Assembly: GCA_020161845.1 (NCBI GenBank)
Contig: JAIUNK010000006.1
Span: 62,001 to 126,000, forward strand
DNA: 64,000 bases
Origin: Actinomycetota bacterium
GTDB taxonomy: Bacteria > Actinomycetota > Actinomycetes > Actinomycetales > Dermatophilaceae
Direction: 5' to 3'
Shown here: piece after piece, positions 25,072-35,290 of the stretch
Numbering within the stretch: the first letter of the stretch is position 1
Layout: each line of letters opens with the position of its first letter
Notes under the pieces: generated by a model
Told to the model about the DNA's origin: nothing
Seen by the model: the letters and a program-made list of their open reading frames with translations, nothing else
The model's database searches: none
Program-made: the position numbers and the translations under genes

Positions 25072-25170
25072 ATGGGCTCAGTCATCAAGAAGCGCCGCAA
25101 GCGGATGGCCAAGAAGAAGCACCGCAAGCTGCTGCGCAAGACGCGTCACCAGCGTCGCAACAAGAAGTGA
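25072..25170 (+). CDS. Small basic ribosomal protein bS22 (AURKAIP1/COX24 domain)
   Basis: A 32-residue, highly basic protein ([20 protein letters not shown]...) ending RRNKK, nearly identical in style to Rv0500B, the mycobacterial bS22 seen near the decoding centre of the 30S subunit. ATG follows a GAAAGGAC site; an upstream TAGTCT may be its -10. The 29-bp hairpin directly after the stop supports a discrete short transcript. Below the size limit of most gene callers. Confidence 0.9.
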   Translation: MGSVIKKRRKRMAKKKHRKLLRKTRHQRRNKK

Positions 25171-25172
25171 CC

Positions 25173-25201
25173 CGATCGACGCGCCCCGTGCGCGTCGATC
25201 G
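25173..25201 (+). terminator. Terminator after bS22
   Basis: Perfect 11-bp stem CGATCGACGCG/CGCGTCGATCG with a 7-nt loop, 3 bp after the stop codon. Confidence 0.8.
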
Positions 25202-25353
25202 TGCCGGCCCGCGTCCCGCCCCGGTGGGATGGCGGGCCTCGTCGTGCCGCCCCTGGTCGGGGAAGGGTGTGGCCGTTCTCTCGGTCGTCCTGGCCCGGGC
25301 GCGGACGCCTCGCTGTGCATAGGATCGAGCGAGGGGAGCAGGGGAGGCGCGGG

Positions 25354-26646
<1,293 letters not shown>

Positions 26647-26648
26647 GC

Positions 26649-27656
26649 ATGCGCGCCGAGGAGCCTGATCGGCCCGGCGGCGCCTCGTCCGCTCCGGGGG
26701 TGGACCCCCTGGGCGTCGGTGAGGCGGGGGCCCCCGGCGTCGAGGAGATCGCCGAGGCCGTGCAGACGCTGATCGCGGCGTTGCGCTGGGCGGCGCGCCA
26801 GATCGGCGTCCCGGAATCCGATGTCGAGGAGCGGGTCGCGCAGACCCTGGCGTTCCTGCGGCGACGGGTCACCGGCGACTACGCGGTCGACGACTTCGGC
26901 TTCGACGCCGACTTCACCGACAGCGTGCTGCTGCCGCTGCTGCGCCCGCTCTATCAGCGCTGGTTCCGGGTGGAGGTGCGGGGCATCCACCATCTGCCCG
27001 ACACCGGCGGCGCGCTGCTCGTCTCCAACCACTCCGGCACCATCGCCATCGACTCGTTGATGGTGCAGCTCGCGGTCCACGACGAGCACCCCGCGCGGCG
27101 ACACCTGCGGATGCTGGGCGCCGACTTCGTGTTCGCCTCGCCGGTGGTGGGGGAGTGGGCGCGCCGGTGCGGGAGCACGCTGGCGACCCCGGCGGACGCC
27201 GAGCGGCTGCTCAGTGCCGGTGAGATCGTCGGGGTCTGGCCGGAGGGCTTCAAGGGGGTCGGCAAGCCGTTTAAGGACCGCTACCGGTTGCAGCGGTTCG
27301 GGCGCGGCGGGTTCGTGGCCTCGGCGCTGCGCGCCGGCGTACCGATCGTGCCGTGCAGCGTCGTCGGAGCCGAGGAGACCTATCCGATCCTGGGCTACCT
27401 GCCGGGTGCCGCGAAGGCGCTGGGCGTGCCGTACTTCCCGGTGACCCCCCTGTTCCCGCATCTGGGGCTGCTCGGGGCCATTCCGCTGCCGAGCAAGTGG
27501 ATCATCGAGTTCGGGCGACCATTGCGCACCGAGCACTACGGCTCGGACGCCGCCGACGACCCGGTGCTGGTCTTCGACCTCACCGACCGGGTCCGGGAGA
27601 CCATCCAGCGGACGCTGTACCGCCTGCTGGCGCAACGCGGTTCGCCGTTCTTCTAA
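26649..27656 (+). CDS. Phospholipid/glycerol acyltransferase (PlsC-like, Rv0502)
   Basis: 335 residues. The PlsC domain shows motif I NHSGTIAID (NHx4D), motif III PEGFKGVGK and motif IV IVPCSVVGAEETYP. It likely acylates a glycerol-phosphate or related lipid at the inner face of the membrane. The N-terminal ~90 residues are acidic and variable. ATG at 26649 lies directly after the epimerase stop, so the two are one operon as in Rv0501-Rv0502. Confidence 0.85.
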   Translation: MRAEEPDRPGGASSAPGVDPLGVGEAGAPGVEEIAEAVQTLIAALRWAARQIGVPESDVEERVAQTLAFLRRRVTGDYAVDDFGFDADFTDSVLLPLLRPLYQRWFRVEVRGIHHLPDTGGALLVSNHSGTIAIDSLMVQLAVHDEHPARRHLRMLGADFVFASPVVGEWARRCGSTLATPADAERLLSAGEIVGVWPEGFKGVGKPFKDRYRLQRFGRGGFVASALRAGVPIVPCSVVGAEETYPILGYLPGAAKALGVPYFPVTPLFPHLGLLGAIPLPSKWIIEFGRPLRTEHYGSDAADDPVLVFDLTDRVRETIQRTLYRLLAQRGSPFF

Positions 27657-27661
27657 CAGCT

Positions 27662-27690
27662 CGCCTCGATCGTTGCGAGGCGGGGTTTGT
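27662..27690 (+). terminator. Terminator after the acyltransferase gene
   Basis: Stem CGCCTCG/CGAGGCG, 7-nt loop, followed by GGGGTTTGT; the T-run is short. Confidence 0.65.
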
Positions 27691-27751
27691 GGCCGCGGGG
27701 GTCGTCGGTTGCCGGGCGGCGGATCCGAGACGGGTCCGTACGCTGGCTGCC

Positions 27752-28009
27752 ATGAGCGAGTCGAGCAGCGCCGCAGCGCGCCTGGAGCTGGTGACCATCC
27801 CCGACTGCCGGCTCTGCGACCGGGCCCGGGAGGCCCTGACGCGGCTCGCCGAGCAGCGCGGGCAGGTCTGGGCCGAGCGCGATCTCACCGAGCTGGGGGC
27901 TCCCGACCCGATGTGGTGGGAGCAGGTCCCGCTGGTCCTCGTCGAGGGCCAGGTGGTGTGCTACTGGGACGTCGACGAGGCGGCCGTGGTCGCGGCGCTG
28001 GAGCGGTAG
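27752..28009 (+). CDS. Glutaredoxin-like protein (DUF836, Rv0508-like)
   Basis: 85 residues with a thioredoxin-fold start LELVTIPDCRLCDRAREALTRLA holding a C-x2-C (CRLC) redox pair, then VPLVLVEGQVV with the cis-Pro. A -10 TACGCT ends 7 nt before the ATG (leaderless). Its final 49 bp overlap the 3' end of the convergent alpha-amylase gene. Redox partner unknown. Confidence 0.82.
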   Translation: MSESSSAAARLELVTIPDCRLCDRAREALTRLAEQRGQVWAERDLTELGAPDPMWWEQVPLVLVEGQVVCYWDVDEAAVVAALER

Positions 28010-29250
28010 TCGAACAGCGTTCCCTGCGGCCCCCGCACGCTCACGGCCGGCCCACCGCGCAGGTCGAGCGTGGTCTCCAGCCAGGCGGCGGGGTCCTCCG
28101 GCGCGACGCTGCGGTAGCAGAACAGCTCATTGGCCAGGTGCACCGTGGTGGTCCGGGCGCCGACCAGCCAGGGGTGCCGGCGGCGCAGCCCGATGAGGTC
28201 CTGGTGCAGGTGGTAGATGGGCCAGCCGTACGACGCCAGCTCCGCCGGACTCGCCGGGAACGCCGGGCGCACCGCGTCGTCGCCGCCCGGCCGGTCCTCC
28301 TTGACGCCGCGGAAGCCCTGCTCGTCCCCGTAGTAGATCGACGGGCTGCCCCCGATCGTCATCAGCACCGCGACCGCCAGCGGCAGCGCGTCGGTGCCGA
28401 TCTTCTGGGCCAGCCGGGTGACGTCGTGATTGCCGGTGAAGGTCCATGGGGTGAACGTCTCCAGCAGGGCCTCGTGCCGCTGCAGGGCATGGCTCAGCTC
28501 GTAGAAGTTGCGGTCGCTGATCGCGCTCCAGATCGCCTTCCACAGCTCGTACTGCGTCACCGAGTCCAGCCCACCCGCCTGGACATAGTCGGCGTAATCG
28601 CCGTGGATGACCTCGCCCAGGAAGAGCGCCTGCGGGTGCCGCTCGCGGACGGCCGCGACGATCGGGGCCCAGTCCGCGGGGGCGGCGCGGTACGCCGCGT
28701 CGAGGCGCCACCCGGCGATGCCCCGGTCCAGCCAGTGGTTCATCGCGTCCACCACGAGGCGGCGGGCGGGTTCGCCGTCGAGGGCGAGCTCGACGAGGTC
28801 GAAGTGGCCCTCGAAGACGTGCGGTTCGGGCTTGCCATCGCGCCAGTTGAGCCGGAACACCGCGCCGCTGGGGGCGCCGGGGCCGTCGGCGACGGCCTGC
28901 AGGTATGCCGGGTGCCGCGCGGAGACGTGGTTGAACACGCCGTCCAGGACCACCGCCATGCCGCGCTCGTGGGCGGCGGTGACCAGCCGCCCGAACTCGG
29001 CGTCCCCGCCGAGGCGCGGGTCGATCCGGGTGTAGTCCAGGGTGTCGTAGCCGTGCGTCGCCGAGGCGAACAGGGGGCCGACGATCAGACCGTTGACGCC
29101 CAGGTCCTGGGCGTAGTCGAGCCAGTCGATCAACAGGTTCAGCCGCGGCGCGGCGGCCTGCTGCGGATCCACGTCGCGGATCGGGGCGCCGCAGAAGCCG
29201 AGCGGGTAGACGTGCCACCAGATCGCGTGGTGCAGCGCTGCTGAGGTCAT
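27961..29250 (-). CDS. Alpha-amylase family (GH13) glycosidase
   Basis: 429 residues of a GH13 barrel: region I DGVFNHVS, region II GWRLDAAYR (nucleophile Asp), region III FLGEVIHG (acid/base Glu), region IV FTGNHDVTRLA. Short and without a signal peptide, so it probably acts on cytoplasmic maltodextrins or trehalose-like sugars. ATG at 29250 (MTSAALHHAIWWHVYPLGF) is chosen over upstream starts. Its last 16 codons overlap the glutaredoxin-like gene end to end. Confidence 0.88.
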   Translation of the reverse strand: MTSAALHHAIWWHVYPLGFCGAPIRDVDPQQAAAPRLNLLIDWLDYAQDLGVNGLIVGPLFASATHGYDTLDYTRIDPRLGGDAEFGRLVTAAHERGMAVVLDGVFNHVSARHPAYLQAVADGPGAPSGAVFRLNWRDGKPEPHVFEGHFDLVELALDGEPARRLVVDAMNHWLDRGIAGWRLDAAYRAAPADWAPIVAAVRERHPQALFLGEVIHGDYADYVQAGGLDSVTQYELWKAIWSAISDRNFYELSHALQRHEALLETFTPWTFTGNHDVTRLAQKIGTDALPLAVAVLMTIGGSPSIYYGDEQGFRGVKEDRPGGDDAVRPAFPASPAELASYGWPIYHLHQDLIGLRRRHPWLVGARTTTVHLANELFCYRSVAPEDPAAWLETTLDLRGGPAVSVRGPQGTLFDYRSSAATTAASSTSQ

Positions 29251-29315
29251 CCTGCAACGGTAGGCCCTGGCCGGCGTCCGGCGTACCTGGCCCTTTGCCC
29301 GGGTCACGTGGGCTA

Positions 29316-29331
29316 CCCCACCAAGGTGGGG
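29316..29331. promoter_or_regulatory. Perfect CCCCACC/GGTGGGG inverted repeat upstream of amylase
   Basis: A 7-bp perfect arm pair with a 2-bp centre in the 237-bp gap between the divergent amylase and rex genes. It could be an operator for either gene; no T-tract, so a terminator is less likely. I see no match to the TGTGAAC-type Rex operator in this gap. Confidence 0.4.
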
Positions 29332-29487
29332 GGTCGTGCATTTTGTTCCGACGCGCCCCCAGCGCCTATGGTGAAGAACTCGGACGCGTGTTTCGCAGGG
29401 GCGAGTGGGCCTGGGCGAGGCGGACCGGCCGGTCTACCCCGGCGGTGCGCCTCCGGGTGACCCACCGGGTGAACGAGGAGCGGCAGC

Positions 29488-30162
29488 TTGGTCGAGGAAC
29501 GCAGTGCCCGCCGCGGCCTGCCGCAGGCGACCGTGACCCGACTGCCCGAATACCTGCACGTCCTGGAGCGCCTCGTCACCGACGGCACCCGCTCGGTCAG
29601 CTCCACCGAGCTCGCCGCCTCCGCGGGGGTGTCCCCGGCCCAGCTGCGCAAGGATCTTTCGCAGCTCGGTTCGTACGGCGTGCGCGGGGTGGGCTACGAC
29701 ACCGAGCACCTCGCCGGCCGGATCGCCCACGCCTTGGGCCTGACCAGGGCCTGGCCCGTCGTCATCGTCGGCATCGGCCGGCTGGGTGAGGCGCTGGCCC
29801 GTTATCCCGGCCTGACCGAGCGCGGCTTCGAGATCGCCGCCCTGTTCGACATCGACCCGGCCCTCGTCGGACGCCGGGTCGCCGGCCTGCCGATCCGGCC
29901 GATGCTGGAGCTGCCCCGGGTGGTCGCCGAGCGGGCCCCGGTGATCGGCATCATCGCCACCCCGGAGCAGGCCGCCGCGGGAGTCTGCCGATTCCTGGCC
30001 GACGCGGGCGTCACGGCGATCCTCAACTTCGCCCCGGCCGTGCTCACCGAACCCGAGGGCGTCCATCTGCGCCAGGTCGACCTGGCCAACGAACTGCAGA
30101 TCCTCGCCTTCCACGCGCAGGGCACCCCGGTCGTCATCGAGGATGCGGAGAGCCCGACATGA
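29488..30162 (+). CDS. rex: Redox-sensing repressor Rex
   Basis: 224 residues. The N-terminal winged helix (VSSTELAASAGVSPAQLRKDLSQLGSYGVRGVGYD) is highly conserved in Rex; the Rossmann part (VVIVGIGRLGEALARYPG) binds NADH/NAD+, and FAPAVLTEPEGVHLRQVDLANELQ is the C-terminal swapped helix. NADH releases Rex from DNA, so it links respiratory and heme genes to redox state. TTG start preceded by CGAGGAGCGG. Its ATGA overlap makes it the first gene of rex-hemA-hemC-hemD-hemB. Confidence 0.94.
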   Translation: MVEERSARRGLPQATVTRLPEYLHVLERLVTDGTRSVSSTELAASAGVSPAQLRKDLSQLGSYGVRGVGYDTEHLAGRIAHALGLTRAWPVVIVGIGRLGEALARYPGLTERGFEIAALFDIDPALVGRRVAGLPIRPMLELPRVVAERAPVIGIIATPEQAAAGVCRFLADAGVTAILNFAPAVLTEPEGVHLRQVDLANELQILAFHAQGTPVVIEDAESPT

Positions 30163-31466
30163 GCCTGCTGGCCGTCGGGCTGTCCCACCGCAGCGCCCCC
30201 ATGCCGGTGTTGGAGGAGGCCGCGGTCGACGCCGCGGGCCTGGAGACGCTCGCGCAGGCCCTCGCGGCTTGCGAAAACGTGCAGGAAGTCCTGGTGCTCG
30301 GCACGTGCAACCGGCTGGAGGTGTATGCCGAGTGCGCGACCTTCCACGGTGCCCTCGCCGAGATCGGCCAGTGTCTCGTGGCCGCCACCGGCCTGGACCG
30401 GGACCGGCTCACCGAATACCTCTACGTGCATTACGAGGACCGCGCGATCGCGCACCTGTTCACCGTGGCCTGCGGCCTCGACTCGATGGCCGTGGGCGAA
30501 TCGCAGATCCTGGGCCAGCTGCGCACCAGCCTGCGCCGGGCGCAGCGGTCGGGCCGCGCCGGACCGGTGCTGAACACCCTGGTCCAGCAGGCCCTGCGGG
30601 TGGCCAAGCGGGCGCATACCGAAACCGGTCTGGACCGGGCCGGGCTGTCCCTGGTCTCCGCCGCCCTGGGCGCCGCGGTCGGCCACGTCGGCCCGATCGA
30701 GCAGGCCTGCGTCCTGGTGTTGGGGGCCGGCTCGATGAGCAGCCTCGCCGCGACGACGGTGGCCCGGCTGGGCTGCCGGGACCTGGTCGTCGTCAACCGC
30801 ACGCACGAGCGCGCCGTACTGCTGGCCGACGCCACCGGCGGCCGCGCCGTCCGGGTGACCCGGATCGGCCAGGCGCTGACCGAGGCCGACGTGGTGATCT
30901 CGTGCACCGGCGCCGTGGGGTACGTCGTCACCGCCGACCAGGCCGAGGCGGCCGCCGCCGCCCGGGCGCATCGCCCGCAGGCCTACCTGGATCTGGCGCT
31001 GCCCCGGGACGTCGCCCCGGCCGCCGCGAGCCTGCCCGGGGTCGCGCTGATCGGCCTGGCCGACCTCGGGGAGCGGTTGGCCGCCGACGCCCTCGTCGAC
31101 GAGGCCGCCGCGGCACGCGACCTGGTCACCGCCGAGGTCGCCGTTTTCCTCGCGCACCGCCGCAGCCTGCAGGTGGCCCCCACCGTTGCCGCGTTGCGGT
31201 CCCGGGCCCAGCAGGTGCTCCAGGGCGAGCTCGACCGGCTCGCCGCGCGCGTGCCCGACCTCGGCGAACGCGAGAACGCGGAGGTGCGCCTGGCGATGCA
31301 CCGGGTGGTCGAGAAGCTGCTGCACACCCCGACCGTGCGGGTCAAGGAGCTCACCGGGCTGTCCGAACCGGGCGACTATGCGCACGCGCTGCGGGAGCTG
31401 TTCGGGCTCGACCCGTACGACGTAGCGGCCGTCTCCACCCCTGCCGAACCGGGGGCGCCCGGATGA
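30159..31466 (+). CDS. hemA: Glutamyl-tRNA reductase
   Basis: 435 residues: catalytic Cys50 in LVLGTCNRLEVYAEC, SRxxV-type region ETGLDRAGLSLVSAALG, NADPH motif VLVLGAGSMSSLAA, and a C-terminal helical dimerisation domain (MHRVVEKLLHTPTVRVKEL). It reduces Glu-tRNA(Glu) to glutamate-1-semialdehyde, the committed step of C5 heme synthesis. 4-bp overlaps with rex and hemC show tight coupling. Confidence 0.95.
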   Translation: MSLLAVGLSHRSAPMPVLEEAAVDAAGLETLAQALAACENVQEVLVLGTCNRLEVYAECATFHGALAEIGQCLVAATGLDRDRLTEYLYVHYEDRAIAHLFTVACGLDSMAVGESQILGQLRTSLRRAQRSGRAGPVLNTLVQQALRVAKRAHTETGLDRAGLSLVSAALGAAVGHVGPIEQACVLVLGAGSMSSLAATTVARLGCRDLVVVNRTHERAVLLADATGGRAVRVTRIGQALTEADVVISCTGAVGYVVTADQAEAAAAARAHRPQAYLDLALPRDVAPAAASLPGVALIGLADLGERLAADALVDEAAAARDLVTAEVAVFLAHRRSLQVAPTVAALRSRAQQVLQGELDRLAARVPDLGERENAEVRLAMHRVVEKLLHTPTVRVKELTGLSEPGDYAHALRELFGLDPYDVAAVSTPAEPGAPG

Positions 31467-32386
31467 GCCCGACCCCGCCTCTGCGGCTGGCCACCCGGCG
31501 CAGCCGGCTCGCGACGACCCAGGCCGGTTGGGTCGCCGACCTCCTGCGGGCCACCGGACTCCCGGTCGAGCTCGTCACCATCGTGACCGAGGGCGACGTC
31601 ACCACCGCCCCGCTGACCCAGATCGGCGGCACCGGCGTGTTCGCCACGGCGATCCGGCACGCGCTGCGCGACGGCCGTGCCGACCTGGCGGTGCACTCGC
31701 TCAAGGACCTGCCCTCCGCCCCCGAGCCGGGGCTGGTGATCGCCGCGGTCCCGCAGCGCGAGGACCCTCGGGACGCCCTGGTGGCGCGTGACGGGCTCAC
31801 CGTGGCCAGCCTGCCGGCGGGGGCCCGGGTCGGCACCGGTTCGCCGCGGCGCGCGGCCCAGCTGCTCGCCCGCCGACCCGACCTGGACGTGGTCGCGATC
31901 CGGGGCAACGTCCCGACCCGGCTGGCTCTGGTGACCGACGGCACGCTCGACGCGGTCGTGCTCGCCCACGCCGGGCTCGCCCGCCTCGGCCTGCTCGCCG
32001 CCGTCACTGAAGTCATTGATCCGGCCGACATGCTGCCGGCGCCGGGGCAGGGCGCCCTCGCGATCGAATGCGCTGCCGACCGAGCCGAGCTGATCGCCGC
32101 CGTCCAGCCGGTCCTCGACCATCATGCGGACGCCTGCGTCCGAGCCGAACGGGCCCTGCTCGCGACGCTGGAGGCCGGCTGCACCGCCCCGGTAGGCGCG
32201 CTGGGGCAGATCGTCCAGGGGCCTGCGGGAATTAATCTGCGGCTCGCCGCGTTTGTCGGAACGGCAGACGGGCGCTCGCAGCTGCGACGCAGTCTCGCCG
32301 GATCTCCTCTCGAGCCGGAGGCGCTCGGGGCCGACCTGGCCCGCCGACTGCTCGACGAGGGTGCCGGGCGCTTCACCACCGACTAG
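31463..32386 (+). CDS. hemC: Porphobilinogen deaminase
   Basis: 307 residues: RLATRRSRLATTQAGWVADLL, the DLAVHSLKDLPS loop, VGTGSPRRAAQL, and the dipyrromethane-cofactor Cys240 in EAGCTAPVGA. It joins four porphobilinogens into hydroxymethylbilane. ATG at 31463 overlaps hemA by 4 bp. Confidence 0.95.
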   Translation: MSPTPPLRLATRRSRLATTQAGWVADLLRATGLPVELVTIVTEGDVTTAPLTQIGGTGVFATAIRHALRDGRADLAVHSLKDLPSAPEPGLVIAAVPQREDPRDALVARDGLTVASLPAGARVGTGSPRRAAQLLARRPDLDVVAIRGNVPTRLALVTDGTLDAVVLAHAGLARLGLLAAVTEVIDPADMLPAPGQGALAIECAADRAELIAAVQPVLDHHADACVRAERALLATLEAGCTAPVGALGQIVQGPAGINLRLAAFVGTADGRSQLRRSLAGSPLEPEALGADLARRLLDEGAGRFTTD

Positions 32387-32418
32387 CCGCGACCAGCCAC
32401 ACCCGCAGGAGCCCGTCC

Positions 32419-34143
32419 GTGTCCAGCTCACGCCTCGACCTGGAGTCGTCGCCCGCCGGGGCGATGCCCCCCGCCGGCGCGACGCCACCCGCCGTGGAGG
32501 CGCCCCGCGACCTCGAGACCTCGGTGGCGGCATCGTCCGGTCCGGCCGACACCCTGGCCAGCGTCGCCTTCGTCGGGACCGGCCCCGGTGCCCCGGGGCT
32601 GCTGACCGTGCGCGGCGCCGACCTGGTGGGCACCGCCGACGTTCTGGTCCTGGACCACGGCACCCCGGAGTCGATCGTGCAGCGGCACGCCCGGCCGGGG
32701 GTGCGCGTCGTGCAGGCGCGCGAGGTCACCGAGCAGGGCGCCGACCGGCTGTTGACCGGGCTGGTGCACGACGTGGCCCGCAAGCCCACGGAGGAGGCCG
32801 GCGCCCCGCTCGTGGTCCGACTGATGGACGGCGCCGGTGGCCTGTCCGACACGCTGCGCGCCGAACTGGCCGCCTGCCTCGACGCGGGCCTGGCCGTCGA
32901 GGTCGTGCCTGGGGTGAGCTACGCGACGGCGGTGCCGACCTACGCCGGCATCCCCTGGGCCAGCGCCGACACCCCGGCCGCCCTGGTCGTCTCCCGGGTT
33001 TCCGGCGTCTCCTCGTGGGCCCAGGCCGCGGCCGACGACCTGTCCGTGACGGTCATGGGCATCCCGGCCGACATCACCACGGCGCTGGAGGCCATCCTCG
33101 CCGCCGGCCGCGATCCGCACACCGACGTCGCGCTGGTCGCGCACGGCAGCACCACCGAGCAGCGCACCACGGTCGTCGCGCTCGGGGAGGCCCCGCGGCT
33201 GCTGCGGTCGGGCCGCGGAGGCGAGGTGCGGGTTGCCATCGTCGGCGGGGGAGTGGCCGGCCGGGAGGCGTTCAGCTGGTTCGAATCGCTGCCGCTGTTC
33301 GGCTGGCGGGTCCTGGTGCCCCGCACCAAGGAGCAGGCCAGCTCGATGATGACGGAGCTGGAGCGGTACGGCGCCGTCGGCGAGGTGGTGCCCACGATCA
33401 GTGTCGAACCGCCGCGCACTCCCGCCCAGATGGACAAGGCCGTCGAGGGGCTGGTCACCGGACGATACGAGTGGATCGGGTTCACCTCGGTCAACGCCGT
33501 CCGGGCGGTCCGGGAGAAGTTCGCCGAGCGCGGACTGGACAGCCGCGCCTTCGCCGGGCTGAAGATCGCCGCGGTCGGCGGGGTGACCGCCGACGCGCTG
33601 CGCGACATGGGGCTGCTGCCGGACCTCGTCCCGAGCGGGGAACAGAGCGCCCGGGGACTGCTCGCCGAATGGCCCGCCTACGACCCGGACCTCGACCCCA
33701 TCAACGGAGTGTTCCTGCCCCGCGCCGACATCGCCACCGACATTCTGGTCGCGGGTCTGCAGGAGCTCGGCTGGGCCGTCGACGACGTCACGGCGTACCG
33801 CACCGTCCGCGCCGCCCCGCCGCCGGCCCCGGTCCGGGACGCCATCAAGAAGGGCGACTTCGACGCGGTGCTGTTCACCAGCTCCTCGACCGTGCGCAAC
33901 CTGGTGGGCATCGCGGGCAAACCGCATGCCACCACCGTCGTCGCCTGCATCGGACCGGCGACCGCCGCCACCGCCCAGGAACACGGCCTGACGGTGAGCG
34001 TCGTAGCACCCGAGCCGAACGCCGCCGCGCTGGTGGCGGCCCTCGCGGCGTACGGCGAGACGCGGGTGCGGGCCGCGCGCGCCGCGGGCGAGCGACCGGT
34101 GCGCCCCAGCGACAAGTCCGCCCGACGGCGCAAGCGAGCCTGA
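32419..34143 (+). CDS. hemD: Uroporphyrinogen-III synthase fused to a degenerate SUMT (CobA) domain
   Basis: 574 residues, GTG start. Residues ~45-275 have the SUMT/CobA-like methylase fold: the SAM-binding loop FVGTGPGAPGLLTVRGADLV is intact, as are VPGVSYATAVPTYAGIP and VTVMG. The GDPFVFGRGGEE segment that SUMT enzymes need is replaced by DGAGGLSDTL, and the YDRLV motif is lost. Residues ~290-545 are HemD (WIGFTSVNAVRAV, LPRADIATDILVAGLQELG, LFTSSSTVRNLVGI), which closes and inverts ring D to uroporphyrinogen III. The methylase half is probably inactive; the same design occurs in M. tuberculosis Rv0511. Confidence 0.88.
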   Translation: MSSSRLDLESSPAGAMPPAGATPPAVEAPRDLETSVAASSGPADTLASVAFVGTGPGAPGLLTVRGADLVGTADVLVLDHGTPESIVQRHARPGVRVVQAREVTEQGADRLLTGLVHDVARKPTEEAGAPLVVRLMDGAGGLSDTLRAELAACLDAGLAVEVVPGVSYATAVPTYAGIPWASADTPAALVVSRVSGVSSWAQAAADDLSVTVMGIPADITTALEAILAAGRDPHTDVALVAHGSTTEQRTTVVALGEAPRLLRSGRGGEVRVAIVGGGVAGREAFSWFESLPLFGWRVLVPRTKEQASSMMTELERYGAVGEVVPTISVEPPRTPAQMDKAVEGLVTGRYEWIGFTSVNAVRAVREKFAERGLDSRAFAGLKIAAVGGVTADALRDMGLLPDLVPSGEQSARGLLAEWPAYDPDLDPINGVFLPRADIATDILVAGLQELGWAVDDVTAYRTVRAAPPPAPVRDAIKKGDFDAVLFTSSSTVRNLVGIAGKPHATTVVACIGPATAATAQEHGLTVSVVAPEPNAAALVAALAAYGETRVRAARAAGERPVRPSDKSARRRKRA

Positions 34144-34146
34144 CCC

Positions 34147-35142
34147 GTGGGCTACCCCGTGCAACGACCCCGGCGGCTGCGCCAGACCCCGGCGCTGCGC
34201 CGGCTCGTGGCGCAGACTCGGCTCGACCCGGCCGGGCTGATCCTGCCGGTCTTCGTGCGGGAGGGCGCGACCGAGCCGATCCCGATCACCTCGATGCCCG
34301 GGGTGCGGCAGCATTCGATGGTCTCGCTGGTGCAGGAGGCGCGCCGGGTGGTCGCCGCGGGACTGGGCGGGATCATGATCTTCGGCGTCCCGGCCCGCCG
34401 CGACGCCGTCGGCTCCGGCGCCGACGACCCCGACGGGATCCTGAACCAGGCGCTCGCGCGGGTCCGCGACGCCGTCGGCGACGAGACCGTCGTGATGGCC
34501 GACCTGTGCCTGGACGAGTTCACCGATCACGGGCACTGCGGCGTGTTGAGCGAGCGGACCCGCGGCGGTCGGACCGACCTCGTCGTGGACAACGACGCGA
34601 CGCTGGAGCGCTATGCGGCGATGGGCCTGGCGCAGGCCCGCGCGGGGGCGCATGTGCTGGGGCTGTCCGGGATGATGGACGGCCAGGTCGGGCACGTGCG
34701 GGCGGCGCTGGACGACGCCGGCTATGCGGACGTGGTGCTGCTGGCCTATGCCGCCAAATACGCCTCCGGCTTCTACGGGCCGTTCCGCGAGGCCGTCGAG
34801 TCGACGCTGACCGGCGACCGGACGACGTACCAGCAGGACCCCGCCAATCTCACCGAATCGCTGCGCGAGGTCGCGCTCGACGTCGCGGAGGGGGCCGATC
34901 TGGTGATGGTCAAGCCGGCGCTTCCCTATCTCGACGTGCTGCGCGCCGTCGCCGAAGTCAGCCCGGTGCCGGTCAGTGCCTACCAGGTCAGCGGCGAATA
35001 CGCGCAGATCGAGGCCGCGGCGGCGCAGGGCTGGATCGATCGGGACCGGGTCATGCTGGAGTCGCTGACCTCGATCCGGCGGGCCGGCGCGGGGCAGATC
35101 CTGACGTACTACGCGCTGCGGGTCGCCGACCTGCTCGGCTGA
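34147..35142 (+). CDS. hemB: Delta-aminolevulinic acid dehydratase (porphobilinogen synthase)
   Basis: 331 residues: catalytic Lys residues in [13 protein letters not shown] and [10 protein letters not shown]; metal-site segment [14 protein letters not shown] gives C121, D123, C131. That is a mixed set, between the three-Cys zinc type and the Asp-rich magnesium type. It condenses two ALA to porphobilinogen as an octamer. GTG start 3 bp after hemD. Last gene of the rex-hem operon; hemL lies 2.3 kb further on, beyond MarR, GtrA and the DUF559-like cassette. Confidence 0.94.
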   Translation: MGYPVQRPRRLRQTPALRRLVAQTRLDPAGLILPVFVREGATEPIPITSMPGVRQHSMVSLVQEARRVVAAGLGGIMIFGVPARRDAVGSGADDPDGILNQALARVRDAVGDETVVMADLCLDEFTDHGHCGVLSERTRGGRTDLVVDNDATLERYAAMGLAQARAGAHVLGLSGMMDGQVGHVRAALDDAGYADVVLLAYAAKYASGFYGPFREAVESTLTGDRTTYQQDPANLTESLREVALDVAEGADLVMVKPALPYLDVLRAVAEVSPVPVSAYQVSGEYAQIEAAAAQGWIDRDRVMLESLTSIRRAGAGQILTYYALRVADLLG

Positions 35143-35290
35143 CCGGCACGACCGCCGGCGCGACCCGTCTTTAGTGCCAGCCGGCCCCGTCAGGCTCCAC
35201 ATTCGGACCCGTGGGTGTTACACCTGGGCTAGACCCGTTACTCGAGCGGGGATCCGTGGGACCTGCCCGGGCTGAGACGACGAGGAACCG

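Noticed and set aside
29251..29487. A Rex operator upstream of rex
   Set aside because: No TGTGAAC-type inverted repeat with the right spacing could be found; only a CCCCACC/GGTGGGG repeat is present.
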